Positions 1 through 9,566 are shown, counted from the stretch's first letter. The stretch is 64,000 nucleotides of DNA from Lapidilactobacillus mulanensis (GCF_003946215.1 NZ_RHOW01000003.1:1-64000), one strand, 5' to 3'. Numbers and translations are program-made. The notes: generated by a model from the sequence alone, not told the origin.

Positions 1-2
1 AA

Positions 3-28
3 GCGATATCTGTAAATTCAGATATCGC
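3..28. terminator. 10-bp perfect hairpin, possible terminator
   Basis: Two perfectly complementary 10-base arms (GCGATATCTG and its complement) flank a 6-base loop. No T-run of useful length can be seen because the window edge cuts the left side. It could end the metalloprotease transcript or a gene outside the window. The role is inferred. Confidence 0.4.
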
Positions 29-114
29 TCATAAATCTCCACCAACACTATTTGACAAAGACCCATATATTCATCAAGTCGGTGGATTTATTTTTTTATT
101 TGAACAACAAAACG

Positions 115-897
115 CTATTGCTGATAAACTGCCCGCAGGCCGTTTACATCAGCCGTAGATAAATTGGTCAAGCCTTGATCGATCGGATACATCACCGACG
201 TGCGGTCATCACTATGATCTAACCCCAGCGCGTGTCCTAATTCGTGGATCGCCACCGATTCAGCAACTGCCGAAGGATACGCGACATTTAAAGTCGCGGT
301 CGCGTGATTAGTTGTGTGCGATTCGAAAACACTGTACTTCTCGATGATTTGCGGACCACCTTTGCCTAACTCGAAAGTTCCAGTTTGATTACTAGTGGTC
401 TGATTGTACGTCGAAAAGGTAACGTGATTCTGGTCATCAACCAGCGTCCCCGCGGTCAACTTAACAATACCAGTCGCATTGTATTTATCGATTGCCTCTA
501 GAAAAACATGTTGCACTGCGGCCGTTGTTCCTTCCGCAAACGAATACGTATAACTTGTTGAAAGCGTCCGATCTTGAACGATTGACTCAATCGGCGTATT
601 TTCGCTGCTAGTACCACTTTCAACCTGGCTAGAGCTAGTTACACTACTTGAGCTGTCAGTGACTGTAGACGCTGAATTAGCACCCAAATCAGTGGTGTCT
701 GTTGCTTGACCAGCATCAGGATCAAGCATATCGCTCAAGCGCATTTTAAAATCAGTGGCAAATTGTTCAACCTTATTGCCAATTTGACTCGTTGTTACTT
801 GTTGCTCGATCTTATCGACTGTTTCAGGCTGCTTCGTCAGCGTTAAAGCCAATGCGCCCAATCCGATCAATAAGAATAAAGCTCCTTTATGCCTCAA
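115..897 (-). CDS. secreted matrixin-like zinc metalloprotease
   Basis: A 260-residue protein with a short hydrophobic N-terminal segment (about residues 5-21, a signal peptide or anchor), a Ser/Thr-rich low-complexity linker (about 70-105), and a C-terminal zinc protease domain. The domain carries HELGHALGLDH, the HExxHxxGxxH zinc site of metzincins, followed by SVMYP, the Met-turn. Such enzymes hydrolyse peptide bonds outside the cell; the natural substrate here is unknown. The start is TTG at 895-897, because AAAGGAG sits 8 bases upstream and no better ATG exists. It is monocistronic, with dnaJ upstream on the same strand behind a terminator. The active site looks intact. The family call is firm; the role (surface remodelling, peptide supply or self-protein processing) is open. 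Confidence 0.85.
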   Translation of the reverse strand: MRHKGALFLLIGLGALALTLTKQPETVDKIEQQVTTSQIGNKVEQFATDFKMRLSDMLDPDAGQATDTTDLGANSASTVTDSSSSVTSSSQVESGTSSENTPIESIVQDRTLSTSYTYSFAEGTTAAVQHVFLEAIDKYNATGIVKLTAGTLVDDQNHVTFSTYNQTTSNQTGTFELGKGGPQIIEKYSVFESHTTNHATATLNVAYPSAVAESVAIHELGHALGLDHSDDRTSVMYPIDQGLTNLSTADVNGLRAVYQQ

Positions 898-1019
898 TTA
901 GGATTCTCCTTTATTTCAAAAACAAATCACCAGTCGTTGCCTAAAGCATATCCAAATTCAAAAATAATGTCGACAGTTCAGCACGAAATTTCGAATAACT
1001 TTAACTATTTGATGAGATA

Positions 1020-1043
1020 CAAAAAGCCGAGTTAGCCTCGACT
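1020..1043 (-). terminator. intrinsic terminator after dnaJ
   Basis: On the minus strand a 7-bp stem (AGTCGAG with CTCGGCT, one G-U pair) and a 5-base loop are followed by TTTTT. It lies 10 bases past the dnaJ stop and ends the heat-shock operon. Confidence 0.8.
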
Positions 1044-1052
1044 TTGAGATAA

Positions 1053-2201
1053 TTAACCATTGAATTTTTCTTTTAAGCGACCGAATAAACTACTGTTTTG
1101 CGGATCGATCTTGTTGCCGCTCACACGGACAAACTCGGTTAGCGCCTCACGTTGTTTCTCATTCAAGTGCTTAGGCGTTGTCACCTTAACTGTGACGGTT
1201 TGATCGCCGTTCGTCTTGCTACGTAATCTAGGTGCGCCCTTGCCGCGTAACCGGAATTTTGTTTCCGATTGCGTGCCGGCAGGAATTTTCAAGCTGACCG
1301 GCCCATGAACCGTATCAACTTTGATTTCGTCACCAAGAGCAGCTTGTGGGAATGAGATCGGAACGGTCAGGAAGATTTCTGCGCCATCACGTTCGAATTT
1401 ATTACTTGGTGCCACACGGAAAACTAAATAGAGATCCCCATAAGGGCCACCATTTTCACCAGCTTCACCCTGACCTTCAAGACGCATTTGCTGACCATCT
1501 TCAACGCCAGCTGGAACGGTAACTTTCACTTTGTGTGTCTGTTTCTCTTTACCAGTACCATGACAAGTTGGGCATGGATCTTCAACGATCTTGCCTTTAC
1601 CCTGGCAACGATCACAAGCAACACGAGAACGCATCCGGCCAAGTGGTGTTTGTTGTTCAACTTCGATCACGCCAGAACCATGACACTTAGTACAAGTGAT
1701 CGGACTCGTTCCAGGCTTGGCACCATTACCGCCACAGGTCGCACACACGGCATCCCGCGAATAAGAAATATCGGTTTCTTTACCAAAAATGGCTTCTTCA
1801 AACTTTAAATCCATCCGATATTGTAAGTCGGCGCCTTGCTTAGGTGCGCTAGGATTAGCTGCACCGCCGCCACCGCCAAAGAATTGACTGAAGATATCGC
1901 CGAAGTCGCCGAAACCGCCACCGCCGCCTTGGCCGTAGCCGCCACCAAATGGATTGCCACCACCATTGTTGAAGCCATCCATACCAGCTTGACCATATTG
2001 ATCATAGGTTGATCTTTTTTGTGGATCCGACAAAGTTTCATAAGCTTCATTAACTTCTTTAAATTTTGCTTCGGCATCTGGTGCTTTGTTGATATCAGGA
2101 TGGTATTTCTTAGATAACTGTCGATAAGCCTTCTTGATATCCGCTTCAGAAGCATCTTTTTGTAAGCCAAGAACGTCATAATAGTCCTGCTTATCTGCCA
2201 T
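1053..2201 (-). CDS. dnaJ: chaperone DnaJ (Hsp40)
   Basis: A co-chaperone that delivers unfolded proteins to DnaK and stimulates its ATPase. The 382 residues show the J domain with HPD at residues 34-36, a Gly/Phe-rich stretch (about 72-115), and four zinc-binding repeats of the CxxCxGxG type ([32 protein letters not shown]), followed by the substrate-binding C-terminal domains. Length is normal for type I DnaJ. The ATG is preceded by AAGGAGG at 6 bases. It is the last gene of hrcA-grpE-dnaK-dnaJ but is separated from dnaK by about 315 bases with two hairpins, so its expression may be set separately from dnaK. Confidence 0.98.
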   Translation of the reverse strand: MADKQDYYDVLGLQKDASEADIKKAYRQLSKKYHPDINKAPDAEAKFKEVNEAYETLSDPQKRSTYDQYGQAGMDGFNNGGGNPFGGGYGQGGGGGFGDFGDIFSQFFGGGGGAANPSAPKQGADLQYRMDLKFEEAIFGKETDISYSRDAVCATCGGNGAKPGTSPITCTKCHGSGVIEVEQQTPLGRMRSRVACDRCQGKGKIVEDPCPTCHGTGKEKQTHKVKVTVPAGVEDGQQMRLEGQGEAGENGGPYGDLYLVFRVAPSNKFERDGAEIFLTVPISFPQAALGDEIKVDTVHGPVSLKIPAGTQSETKFRLRGKGAPRLRSKTNGDQTVTVKVTTPKHLNEKQREALTEFVRVSGNKIDPQNSSLFGRLKEKFNG

Positions 2202-2328
2202 GTTGTTCCTCCTTATCGACTAATTCGTCGAATATGTTCTGAGAAAAGAATAGCATAAACTCGCCTAATTGCAAAATTGAAATAGCGGTCGAAACGTGTC
2301 GCATACACCTGAAATTACCGGTTAACTT

Positions 2329-2360
2329 GCCTAACCCCAAAAAAGATTTTGGGGTTAGGC
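2329..2360. other. 14-bp perfect hairpin between dnaK and dnaJ
   Basis: Arms 2329-2342 and 2347-2360 are perfectly complementary around a 4-base AAGA loop. No T-run follows on the minus strand. It looks like an RNA-stabilising or processing hairpin in the dnaK-dnaJ transcript rather than a full terminator. Confidence 0.6.
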
Positions 2361-2404
2361 AAAGTTAATCCTCGCTTTCAAACCATGGCTACTCACACGC
2401 TAAC

Positions 2405-2446
2405 AAAAAGTGGTTGGGACAAGTTTTCTCATCGCCAACCCTTTTT
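2405..2446 (-). terminator. hairpin with T-run downstream of dnaK
   Basis: GGTTGG/CCAACC extended by an AAAAAG/CTTTTT pairing around one bulged base, loop about 17 bases. On the minus strand it ends in CTTTTTG about 75 bases after the dnaK stop. A partial terminator between dnaK and dnaJ would lower dnaJ expression. The large loop makes its strength uncertain. Confidence 0.55.
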
Positions 2447-2517
2447 GAATTTATTCGATTTTGCAATCAGTCTAAATTATCTTACTCTCTCACTAAAGCG
2501 TCGATTTCCCGACTTGT

Positions 2518-4362
2518 TTATTTCTTGTCTTTATCTTTGTCGAGATCTTCGAAGTCGCCATCAACGGTGTCGTCATCTTTCTTACCATCGTCTTTTGGTT
2601 GTGCGTCGCCTTCAGCTTTTTGTGCTTCTTGGGCTTGTTGATAAAGTTTAACGGTCAAATCTTGAACGATCGTGTTCAATTCGTCGCGTTTCTTCTTCAT
2701 ATCTTCAGTATCATTGGCTTCTTGAGCTTTCTTCAAAGCTTCTTTAGCATCTTCGGCCTTCTTGATTTCTTCATCAGAAACCTTGCCCTTAAGTTCTTCT
2801 AACGTCTTATCTGTTTGGAAGAGTAATTGGTCAACATCGTTCTTCAAGTCGACTTCTTCTTTACGTTTCTTATCTTCTTCGGCGTTTTCTTCGGCTTCTT
2901 TTTGCATCTTCTGAATTTCTTCGTCAGACAAACCTGAAGAACTCTTGATCGTAATCTTTTGTTCCTTCTGTGTGCCTAAATCTTTGGCAGAAACATTCAC
3001 GATACCGTTTTTGTCAATGTCAAAAGTGACTTGGATCTGTGGGACGCCACGAGGTGCAGCTGGGATGTCAGCTAATTGGAAACGACCCAAAGTCTTGTCA
3101 TCGGCAGCCATTGGACGTTCACCTTGTAAGACGTGGATATCAACGGCTGGTTGGTTATCTGCAGCAGTTGAGAAGGTTTGTGACTTCGATGTTGGAATCG
3201 TTGTGTTGCGATCGATCAACTTAGTGAAGACACCACCCATTGTTTCAATACCTAATGACAAAGGTGTCACGTCGAGTAAAACGACATCCTTAACATCACC
3301 AGTAATGACACCACCTTGAACAGCGGCACCAATGGCAACAGCTTCGTCAGGATTGATCGAGTGGTCTGGGTCTTTGCCTGTCCAGCTCTTAACAGCGTCT
3401 TGAACGGCAGGAATACGTGTCGAACCACCATTTAAGATGACTTTGTCAATGTCACTATTGCTTAAGCCGGCATCGCGTAACGCATTGTCCACTGGAACCT
3501 TAGTCTTTTCAACTAAGTCTTGTGTCAATTGATCGAATTTTGCACGAGTTAAAGTTTCTTCCAAGTGTAAAGGACCATTTGCGCCTGCGGAAATAAATGG
3601 CAAGCTGATTTGTGATTGAGAAACGCCAGACAAATCTTTCTTAGCCTTTTCAGCAGCATCCTTGAGACGTTGCATTGCCATCTTGTCTTGTGATAAATCA
3701 ATGCCATTCGCATCTTTGAATTGTGCAACTAACCAGTCGATGATCTTGTTGTCAAAATCATCCCCACCTAGATGAGTATCCCCATTCGTAGAAAGTACCT
3801 GGAAGACACCATCGCCTAATTCAAGAACGGAAACGTCAAAAGTACCACCACCAAGGTCATAAACCAGTACTTTTTCGTCTGTGTCACCCTTGTCCAAACC
3901 ATAAGCCAATGCACTAGCTGTTGGTTCGTTGATGATCCGTTGAACGTTTAAGCCGGCAATTTTACCAGCATCTTTTGTTGCTTGACGTTGGGCATCATTG
4001 AAGTATGCGGGAACCGTAATAACGGCGTCCGTGACAGTTTCGCCAAGATAATCTTCTGAGAATTTCTTGATGTATTGCAAGATCATTGCAGAAATTTCTT
4101 GTGGGGTGTAATCTTTGCCAGCAACTGAAACTTTGTAACCAGCTTCGCCCATGTGGCGCTTGATCGATGCAACGGTATCTGGGTTTGTGATGGCCTGACG
4201 CTTGGCAACTTCACCAACTTGAATTTCGCCATCTTTAAAAGCAACAACAGATGGTGTTGTACGATTACCTTCTGGATTTTCAATAATTTTTGGTTTGCCA
4301 CCTTCAAGTACGGCGACAGCTGAGTTTGTGGTTCCTAAATCAATACCAATAACTTTAGACAT
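2518..4362 (-). CDS. dnaK: chaperone DnaK (Hsp70)
   Basis: An ATP-dependent cytoplasmic chaperone that binds exposed hydrophobic segments. At 614 residues it is full length. The nucleotide-binding domain starts with GIDLGTTNS (residues 5-13) and has [14 protein letters not shown]. The linker leads to the substrate domain ([19 protein letters not shown]) and a charged, helical C-terminal lid ending in an acidic and lysine-rich tail. AGAGAGG precedes the ATG. It is third in the hrcA operon, 37 bases after grpE, and is therefore under HrcA/CIRCE control from the promoter upstream of hrcA. Confidence 0.99.
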   Translation of the reverse strand: MSKVIGIDLGTTNSAVAVLEGGKPKIIENPEGNRTTPSVVAFKDGEIQVGEVAKRQAITNPDTVASIKRHMGEAGYKVSVAGKDYTPQEISAMILQYIKKFSEDYLGETVTDAVITVPAYFNDAQRQATKDAGKIAGLNVQRIINEPTASALAYGLDKGDTDEKVLVYDLGGGTFDVSVLELGDGVFQVLSTNGDTHLGGDDFDNKIIDWLVAQFKDANGIDLSQDKMAMQRLKDAAEKAKKDLSGVSQSQISLPFISAGANGPLHLEETLTRAKFDQLTQDLVEKTKVPVDNALRDAGLSNSDIDKVILNGGSTRIPAVQDAVKSWTGKDPDHSINPDEAVAIGAAVQGGVITGDVKDVVLLDVTPLSLGIETMGGVFTKLIDRNTTIPTSKSQTFSTAADNQPAVDIHVLQGERPMAADDKTLGRFQLADIPAAPRGVPQIQVTFDIDKNGIVNVSAKDLGTQKEQKITIKSSSGLSDEEIQKMQKEAEENAEEDKKRKEEVDLKNDVDQLLFQTDKTLEELKGKVSDEEIKKAEDAKEALKKAQEANDTEDMKKKRDELNTIVQDLTVKLYQQAQEAQKAEGDAQPKDDGKKDDDTVDGDFEDLDKDKDKK

Positions 4363-4399
4363 ATTTTTGACCTCTCTTAATTAACATTTTTTGTGGTGC

Positions 4400-5077
4400 T
4401 TAGTTAGCAACGACGACCATTGCTGGTCGGATCACACGATCTTTAAGCTGATAACCTTTTTGTAACACTTGCACAATCGTGTCAGCCGGATGATCTTTAT
4501 CGGCTGCTGCGGTCTGAACTGCCTGATGCTTCGTGGGGTCAAATTTCTCGCCCACTTCTCCAAGTGCTTCAATATTATTAGCCGTCAATGCCTGCTGCAA
4601 ATGCTCCAGCACCATCTCAACACCCTTATGCAACTGTTGAGCCTGTTCATCTTCTGCCTTAACACTCAAAGCTCGTTCAAGATTATCGGCAACGGGCAAA
4701 ATCGCCGTTCCTAATTGTTGAGCCGAATATTTTTGCAGGTTTTCGCGTTCACGTTGATGACGTGTGTGCATGTTCTGAATTTCGGCTTGAGAACGCAGAT
4801 ACTGATCTTCAAGGTCAGCGTTCTTCTGCTGTAATTCAGCCACTTGTTTCTCTAAATCCGTTATTTCCTGATCTGGATCTTGATCGATCAGATCTTTCAA
4901 ATCTGCCTCAGTTAATTTTTCAACTTTGGCTTCTGTTGATTCAGTATCGCTTTTTGAATCCGTTGATTTTGTTTTAGTTGATTTTACCTTTTCAGATTTC
5001 GTTGCCTGCTCTTTTTTTTCAGCAAACTTCGGATCCTTTTCTGAAGGAAAATCATTTTCTTTTGTGCGATGTGCCAA
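4400..5077 (-). CDS. grpE: nucleotide exchange factor GrpE
   Basis: Releases ADP from DnaK. The protein has a long charged Lys/Ser/Glu N-terminal tail, a helical coiled-coil section (about residues 65-125: KQVAELQQKNADLEDQYLRSQ and on), and the conserved C-terminal beta domain ending in LKDRVIRPAMVVVAN. The longest frame starts with GTG at 5089, but that codon abuts the Shine-Dalgarno sequence. A TTG at 5077 sits at a better distance from GGGAGTGAAGG, so I place the start there (225 residues); either is possible. It lies between hrcA and dnaK in the heat-shock operon. Confidence 0.93.
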   Translation of the reverse strand: MAHRTKENDFPSEKDPKFAEKKEQATKSEKVKSTKTKSTDSKSDTESTEAKVEKLTEADLKDLIDQDPDQEITDLEKQVAELQQKNADLEDQYLRSQAEIQNMHTRHQRERENLQKYSAQQLGTAILPVADNLERALSVKAEDEQAQQLHKGVEMVLEHLQQALTANNIEALGEVGEKFDPTKHQAVQTAAADKDHPADTIVQVLQKGYQLKDRVIRPAMVVVAN

Positions 5078-5098
5078 GTTATCCTTCACTCCCTTTAT

Positions 5099-6169
5099 CT
5101 AACTATCATCATGAAAATGATTGTAATACTCGTATATTTTCTTGACCAGTTCATCTGTAAACAACTGCATCAAACCGATTAACTGCGAATATGGCATGCT
5201 TGTTGGTCCCAGGATCGCAATGATCCCTTCGCCATGATCGGCCACGTGATATCTGGCCGTAATCAAACCATAATCGTTCAGTAAAGCATTATCGAATTCA
5301 TCACCCAACTTGACCGAAATCGGTTTATCGGTCGATTGTTGATGATCATTATTAGGCCGCAAATCCAATAGCGACGGGAAAACTGATTCCTTATCTAATA
5401 ACTGATAAATCGACTTGATCCGATTCAAATCATCGGGTTGCACAGAATTCAGCAAGTTCGAACGACCACCAATGTAAAAGTGTTCCGCGGCTGCGTGTCG
5501 TAAAACATCTCCGAACATGTCCAAAAAGCCGTCCGGTGAATGTAAATACTTCGTTAACAACTGGGGCATTTCGGTGGCAAGTTGCTGTTTAACCTGATCG
5601 ATCGGTAACCCGACCAAATGATCGTTGATAATTCGAACGGCTTTTTCAAGATCGTCCGAACTAATACTTGCCGGGATCCGGTAAACGCGACTTTCTACTG
5701 AGCCCATACTAGTTGCCAGAATGGCGATCACTAGATCACCACCCAATGGAATCAGCCGAAAGCCGGTCAAAGTAACGTTGATTGTTTCCGGTCCCAATGA
5801 AATCGACGTATAATTCGTTAAATTCGACAAAATATTGGCAGATTGTTTCACGATATCATCGATCTCATGAAAATCACGATCAAAATCTTGCGAGATAGTT
5901 GAAAATACTTGGGGCGAGACAACGCTTGGTTGTAATAAATAATCTAGGTAATAACGATAACCACTCGTTGAAGGCAGCCGACCAGAAGAGGTATGATTTT
6001 TCATAATCAAACCATCTTCTTCAAGCGCCGCCATTTCATTACGAATTGTGGCAGAACTAATTTGGATCGGCAATTGATTCATTAAAGTTTTCGAACCAAC
6101 TGGCTGACCAGTTTCGTTATAAATCCGGACGATCTCTGTTAAAATTAACGCCTGACGTTTCGTCGGCAT
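5099..6169 (-). CDS. hrcA: heat-inducible transcription repressor HrcA
   Basis: A DNA-binding repressor of class I heat-shock genes that binds CIRCE; its folding depends on GroEL in related bacteria. The 356-residue protein has the N-terminal winged helix (MPTKRQALILTEIVRIYNE, then the SSATIRNEMAALEEDGLI recognition region at about 38-55) and the HrcA dimerisation/GAF-like body. ATG is preceded by GAGGTGAGGG. It is first in the hrcA-grpE-dnaK-dnaJ operon, and a CIRCE element lies 18 bases upstream, so it represses itself. Confidence 0.98.
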   Translation of the reverse strand: MPTKRQALILTEIVRIYNETGQPVGSKTLMNQLPIQISSATIRNEMAALEEDGLIMKNHTSSGRLPSTSGYRYYLDYLLQPSVVSPQVFSTISQDFDRDFHEIDDIVKQSANILSNLTNYTSISLGPETINVTLTGFRLIPLGGDLVIAILATSMGSVESRVYRIPASISSDDLEKAVRIINDHLVGLPIDQVKQQLATEMPQLLTKYLHSPDGFLDMFGDVLRHAAAEHFYIGGRSNLLNSVQPDDLNRIKSIYQLLDKESVFPSLLDLRPNNDHQQSTDKPISVKLGDEFDNALLNDYGLITARYHVADHGEGIIAILGPTSMPYSQLIGLMQLFTDELVKKIYEYYNHFHDDS

Positions 6170-6186
6170 AAACCCTCACCTCTTTT

Positions 6187-6213
6187 TTAGCACTTAACTA
6201 CTATGAGTGCTAA
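6187..6213. promoter_or_regulatory. CIRCE operator of the hrcA operon
   Basis: Half-sites TTAGCACTT (6187-6195) and GAGTGCTAA (6205-6213) are separated by 9 bases. This matches the CIRCE consensus (TTAGCACTC-N9-GAGTGCTAA) at all but one base. It is the HrcA binding site, between the promoter and the hrcA start codon. Confidence 0.96.
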
Positions 6214-6224
6214 CAACACTATAA

Positions 6225-6253
6225 AATATAACAATCAGAGGGAATAAAGTCAA
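6225..6253 (-). promoter_or_regulatory. sigma-A promoter of hrcA operon
   Basis: On the minus strand TTGACT (6248-6253), a 17-base spacer and TATATT (6225-6230) lie directly upstream of CIRCE. CIRCE falls within the start of the transcript, the usual arrangement for HrcA repression. Confidence 0.88.
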
Positions 6254-6418
6254 GGAAACGACTCGCTTTTCTGTGAAAAAAGCAAAATTCAGACCTTAGT
6301 CGGAGAAAGCACGAAGCTATTAGCCTAACCTCAAGTTATTTGCGCCACCACTCTATCTTAAATTGTCCATTTCGAGAGTTCATTTCAACCAAACCAAACT
6401 AGCTTTAATTCGGGATGA

Positions 6419-7339
6419 TTACGCTTCGATCCCACTCGAGGACCAAACTTCACCTTGATTCGTAATCACAATTGCTTCGATATTTGTTAGCTGATCGACC
6501 GTCGAGATAATTTTTTCAACGGGTTGCCCAAATAATCTAGTCGTCCACAATTCACCGTCTAGTGATTTATCTGAAATGATCGTCAAGCTAGTTACATTTG
6601 TCTTTACCGGATAGCCTGTATCCGTGTCTAAAATATGGTGATATTTTTGTCCATTGACAATTAAGCTGCGTTCATAAATACCCGAGGTAACCACGGACTG
6701 GTTTTGAATGCGAACGACTTTTTTATAATTGCCTCTAGGTAACGTCGGGTCCTGAATGCCGATCCGCCACAACCCATCCTCATGATCATGCATTGGCCCC
6801 AGTGCATAAACATTGCCACCTAAATCGAGCAAGGCAGATCGAACGTCAACGTTTCGCAAATAATCGGCCAATAAATCAGCAAAATAACCTTTAGCAAGTG
6901 AACCGAGATCGATCGTCATCTTCGGTTGTGCTAAATAGACAGTGTGTTCTTGGTCATTGAGTTCGATCTGATATGGATTAGTCAGTGCTAGGGCTTCGGT
7001 AATTTCCTGAGGTGTCGGTAATTTCACATCTTTAAAACCAATTCGCCAAGTTTGCACGAGTGGCCCGATAGCAATATTAAGATTACTTGCTTGTATGATA
7101 CTGTTGTCATAACCAATGCGGATCAACGAATAAAGTTCTGGATCAACTTTAACAGGTGCGATGCCGGCTTGCTTGGTGATTGTCATTAATTCAGAGGTCG
7201 GATCATTGGCGCTGAAACGATGTTCGTAGTCTTCCAAGCGGCTGACCAGCTCATCTAACAGTGGCTCTGGATCTGGATGATCGATCTGCAAGCTGATTTT
7301 AGTACCCATTAAATGAACCACCCGTGTTGTTAATGCCAT
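6419..7339 (-). CDS. apbE: FAD:protein FMN transferase (ApbE family)
   Basis: Attaches FMN covalently to a Thr/Ser of target proteins, in Firmicutes often subunits of extracellular electron-transfer or other flavoprotein systems. The 306 residues include the ApbE core: IDLGSLAKGYFADLLADYL, LDLGGNVYALG, and the C-terminal HHILDTDTGYPV metal/flavin region. No lipobox is visible, so it is probably cytoplasmic or loosely associated. An upstream in-frame ATG at 7534 exists, but the ATG at 7339 has GGGAGG at about 10 bases and begins just before the conserved domain, so I use it. No flavinylation target is in this window. A palindrome overlaps its likely promoter. Confidence 0.9.
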   Translation of the reverse strand: MALTTRVVHLMGTKISLQIDHPDPEPLLDELVSRLEDYEHRFSANDPTSELMTITKQAGIAPVKVDPELYSLIRIGYDNSIIQASNLNIAIGPLVQTWRIGFKDVKLPTPQEITEALALTNPYQIELNDQEHTVYLAQPKMTIDLGSLAKGYFADLLADYLRNVDVRSALLDLGGNVYALGPMHDHEDGLWRIGIQDPTLPRGNYKKVVRIQNQSVVTSGIYERSLIVNGQKYHHILDTDTGYPVKTNVTSLTIISDKSLDGELWTTRLFGQPVEKIISTVDQLTNIEAIVITNQGEVWSSSGIEA

Positions 7340-7374
7340 GAATGCAATTCCTCCCGAATACAGTTTCTCCTCAG

Positions 7375-7413
7375 AGTGTAGCCTAAACGCTGATCTTAAT
7401 TCAAGTGAATTAA
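7375..7413 (-). promoter_or_regulatory. apbE promoter with overlapping palindrome
   Basis: TTGAAT (7399-7404), an 18-base spacer and TACACT (7375-7380) form a plausible promoter. The 18-base palindrome TTAATTCAAGTGAATTAA (7396-7413, 8-bp arms) covers the -35 box, the position expected of a repressor operator. The regulator is unknown. Confidence 0.5.
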
Positions 7414-7543
7414 AAAAAATCCCCACGGACCCATCACGACTCAGGCCGCAATGATCATCTATGCTGGATTTTTTTCTAATTAAGTCTATTCTAAATTTGA
7501 AAGTAGTGGTACCAAAGCACATTACTCGTGACAAATATGTCGA

Positions 7544-8701
7544 TCAAACCAACATAAAATCTGCAAAAACATCGTTACCCACGAAGCGGCCGCGGTCGGT
7601 CAACACATAAGCTGTCGGTGTCTCCTTCAGCAATCCTTGTTGGATCAACTTCGGAATGACTTGCGGATAAACCACCAATAAATCTTTACCGAAGCGATTC
7701 TTAAATTCTGCCTTGTTCACACCCGCATTTAAACGCAAGCCCAGAAAAAGTTGTTCTTCAATTTGCTGATCAGGTGTAATTGTTTCCGACATGAGAACCG
7801 GACGTTGATCACTTGTAAGTGGTTTTAGATACTGTTGGATCGGGCCGAAATTCTGATAACGCGTGTCGCCCAAATACCCAGATGCGCCCGCACCAAACCC
7901 AAAGTAATGCTGATTATGCCAATAAATTAAATTATGTTCAGCCTGATAACCAGACTTAGCAAAATTGCTGATTTCATACTGATCAACACCGTGAGCCGCA
8001 AATTGATCCATAGCAAGCTGATACATATCCGCATCCATGTCTTGTGATGGCAGTTGTAATTTCCCGCGGCGCATCAAATTATAGAAGACCGTCTTCTGTT
8101 CCAGAATCAGCGAGTACGTCGCATAGTGTGGAATATTCAATGCTAAGGCTTGTTGTAAACTGCGGTTGAAATCCGCCAGATCTTGTCCAGGCAATCGATA
8201 AATCAAATCGATCGAAATATTTTCAAAACCAATTTTTTGCGCATTCTCGACGGCTTGGATTGCCTCAGCAGCCGAGTGCGTGCGGCCAATTTTTTTCAAA
8301 ACCGTGTCGTTGAATGATTGCACGCCAATACTTAGTCGATTCACGCCATATTCACGTAAAACCGGTAGCTTGGTGCCATCTAACAAATCGTTGGGATTGG
8401 CTTCGACGGTAAATTCCTGGTCGGTGATATCGATCAGCTGGTGCAACCCACCTAACAGTTTGGCCAATTGCGCCGCCGATAATGCCGTGGGCGTGCCGCC
8501 ACCGATGTAGATCGTGCTGATTGCCGTCCGCGGATATTTAGCCAGTGTCAATCTAATTTCCTTCAATAACGCATCCAAATAATCATCAACCGGTTGGCCT
8601 TGAATAAAAACTTTATTGAAGTTGCAATAATAACAAAGATGATCACAAAACGGAATATGGATATAAAGCCCTGTTTTTTCAGTTGTTTTTGTTTCTGCCA
8701 T
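7544..8701 (-). CDS. hemW: radical SAM protein HemW (heme chaperone family)
   Basis: Formerly annotated as oxygen-independent coproporphyrinogen III oxidase; HemW proteins bind heme and deliver it to haem enzymes. The iron-sulfur site CDHLCYYC (residues 19-26, CxxxCxxC) follows HIPF, and the radical SAM barrel includes YIGGGTPTAL and the LSIGVQSFND segment. The C-terminal HemN-like domain is present. Length (385) is normal. The start is supported only by a weak GAGAATGG. In lactobacilli hemW is often kept without haem biosynthesis genes, consistent with a chaperone role. A terminator separates it from the opuC operon upstream. Confidence 0.95.
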   Translation of the reverse strand: MAETKTTEKTGLYIHIPFCDHLCYYCNFNKVFIQGQPVDDYLDALLKEIRLTLAKYPRTAISTIYIGGGTPTALSAAQLAKLLGGLHQLIDITDQEFTVEANPNDLLDGTKLPVLREYGVNRLSIGVQSFNDTVLKKIGRTHSAAEAIQAVENAQKIGFENISIDLIYRLPGQDLADFNRSLQQALALNIPHYATYSLILEQKTVFYNLMRRGKLQLPSQDMDADMYQLAMDQFAAHGVDQYEISNFAKSGYQAEHNLIYWHNQHYFGFGAGASGYLGDTRYQNFGPIQQYLKPLTSDQRPVLMSETITPDQQIEEQLFLGLRLNAGVNKAEFKNRFGKDLLVVYPQVIPKLIQQGLLKETPTAYVLTDRGRFVGNDVFADFMLV

Positions 8702-8825
8702 CGCTAACCATTCTCACTAACTATGCCGGCAAAACTGCCCGCTATATTTTCTTAATTCATTCAAAATAATAACTTCATTGTAGCATATTTTACTGGCCAA
8801 ACTCGCGTGAACCAAGCGTCAATAA

Positions 8826-8860
8826 AACCGACCGTTTAAACTTAGCGCTAACGGTCGGTT
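8826..8860 (-). terminator. terminator of the opuC operon
   Basis: Perfect 11-bp stem AACCGACCGTT/AACGGTCGGTT around a 13-base loop, followed on the minus strand by TTATT. It lies about 40 bases after the last permease gene. Confidence 0.85.
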
Positions 8861-8900
8861 AGTTTATTGATATTTTTAGTTAAGTCAAACACGTCACCCT

Positions 8901-9566
8901 TTACGATTGCGTTGTTCGGGTACTTGGATCAAATCGCTTTTCCAGAAAACCTAGCGCCAAATCAGAAATGATCGCCATTAAAGCCGTCGGCAAAGCGCCG
9001 GCTAAAATAATCGCACCACCATTAGTTGCGTTAGTACCGCGAATAATAATGTCACCCAGACCACCGGCGCCGACAAACGAACCGATCGCGGTGATCCCGA
9101 TAGCGAGCACCAATGCATTACGAATACCAGCCATGATCACAGAAAGCGACAGTGGGATTTCGATCAACCGCAACACTTGCAGTCGCGTCATGCCCATGCC
9201 TTTACCTGCATCAAGTACGTCTGCGTTCACATTGACCATGCCTGTATAGGTATTTTTAATAATCGGTAACAATGCGTAAAATAACACCGTTACGATCACC
9301 GTATTCACGCCTAAACCCAGCCCAAGCATAATGATCGACAACATGGCTAGCGATGGAACTGTTTGGATCACGTTGGCCAAGCCGATCACCCACGGGCTTA
9401 ACTTGCGATACCGCGCAATCAAAATACCCACTGGAATTCCGACGATTGCCGCGAAAAGCACCCCGTAAATCGAAATTAAAAAATGACGATAAAATTGTTC
9501 GAGAACATACATGCCATTGTGGGAAAAATAATAGATCAATTGCTCCAGTAAATTCATGCCACGCAT
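8901..9566 (-). CDS. opuCD: compatible-solute ABC transporter, permease (OpuCD-like)
   Basis: An integral membrane subunit of a glycine betaine/carnitine/choline importer of the OpuC/ProW type. The 221 residues contain five or more hydrophobic segments and the permease coupling motif around LDAGKGMGMTRLQVLRLIEIPLSLSVIMAG, plus AIGSFVGAGGLGDII. The start overlaps the stop of the lipoprotein gene by one base (TAATG), with AAGGAG upstream. The second ATG, three codons in, is an alternative. It is the last gene of the operon, which supports uptake of osmoprotectants under salt stress. Confidence 0.93.
   Translation of the reverse strand: MRGMNLLEQLIYYFSHNGMYVLEQFYRHFLISIYGVLFAAIVGIPVGILIARYRKLSPWVIGLANVIQTVPSLAMLSIIMLGLGLGVNTVIVTVLFYALLPIIKNTYTGMVNVNADVLDAGKGMGMTRLQVLRLIEIPLSLSVIMAGIRNALVLAIGITAIGSFVGAGGLGDIIIRGTNATNGGAIILAGALPTALMAIISDLALGFLEKRFDPSTRTTQS

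Noticed and set aside
7413-7476. A-run/T-run inverted repeat upstream of apbE as a riboswitch
   Set aside because: AAAAAAATCC and GGATTTTTTT face each other across about 43 bases with little internal pairing; I cannot match it to an FMN or other riboswitch. It may be a weak hemW terminator.
7340-7534. N-terminal extension of ApbE
   Set aside because: The extra 65 residues show no conserved pattern and cover the promoter and palindrome; the ATG at 7339 has a better ribosome-binding site.
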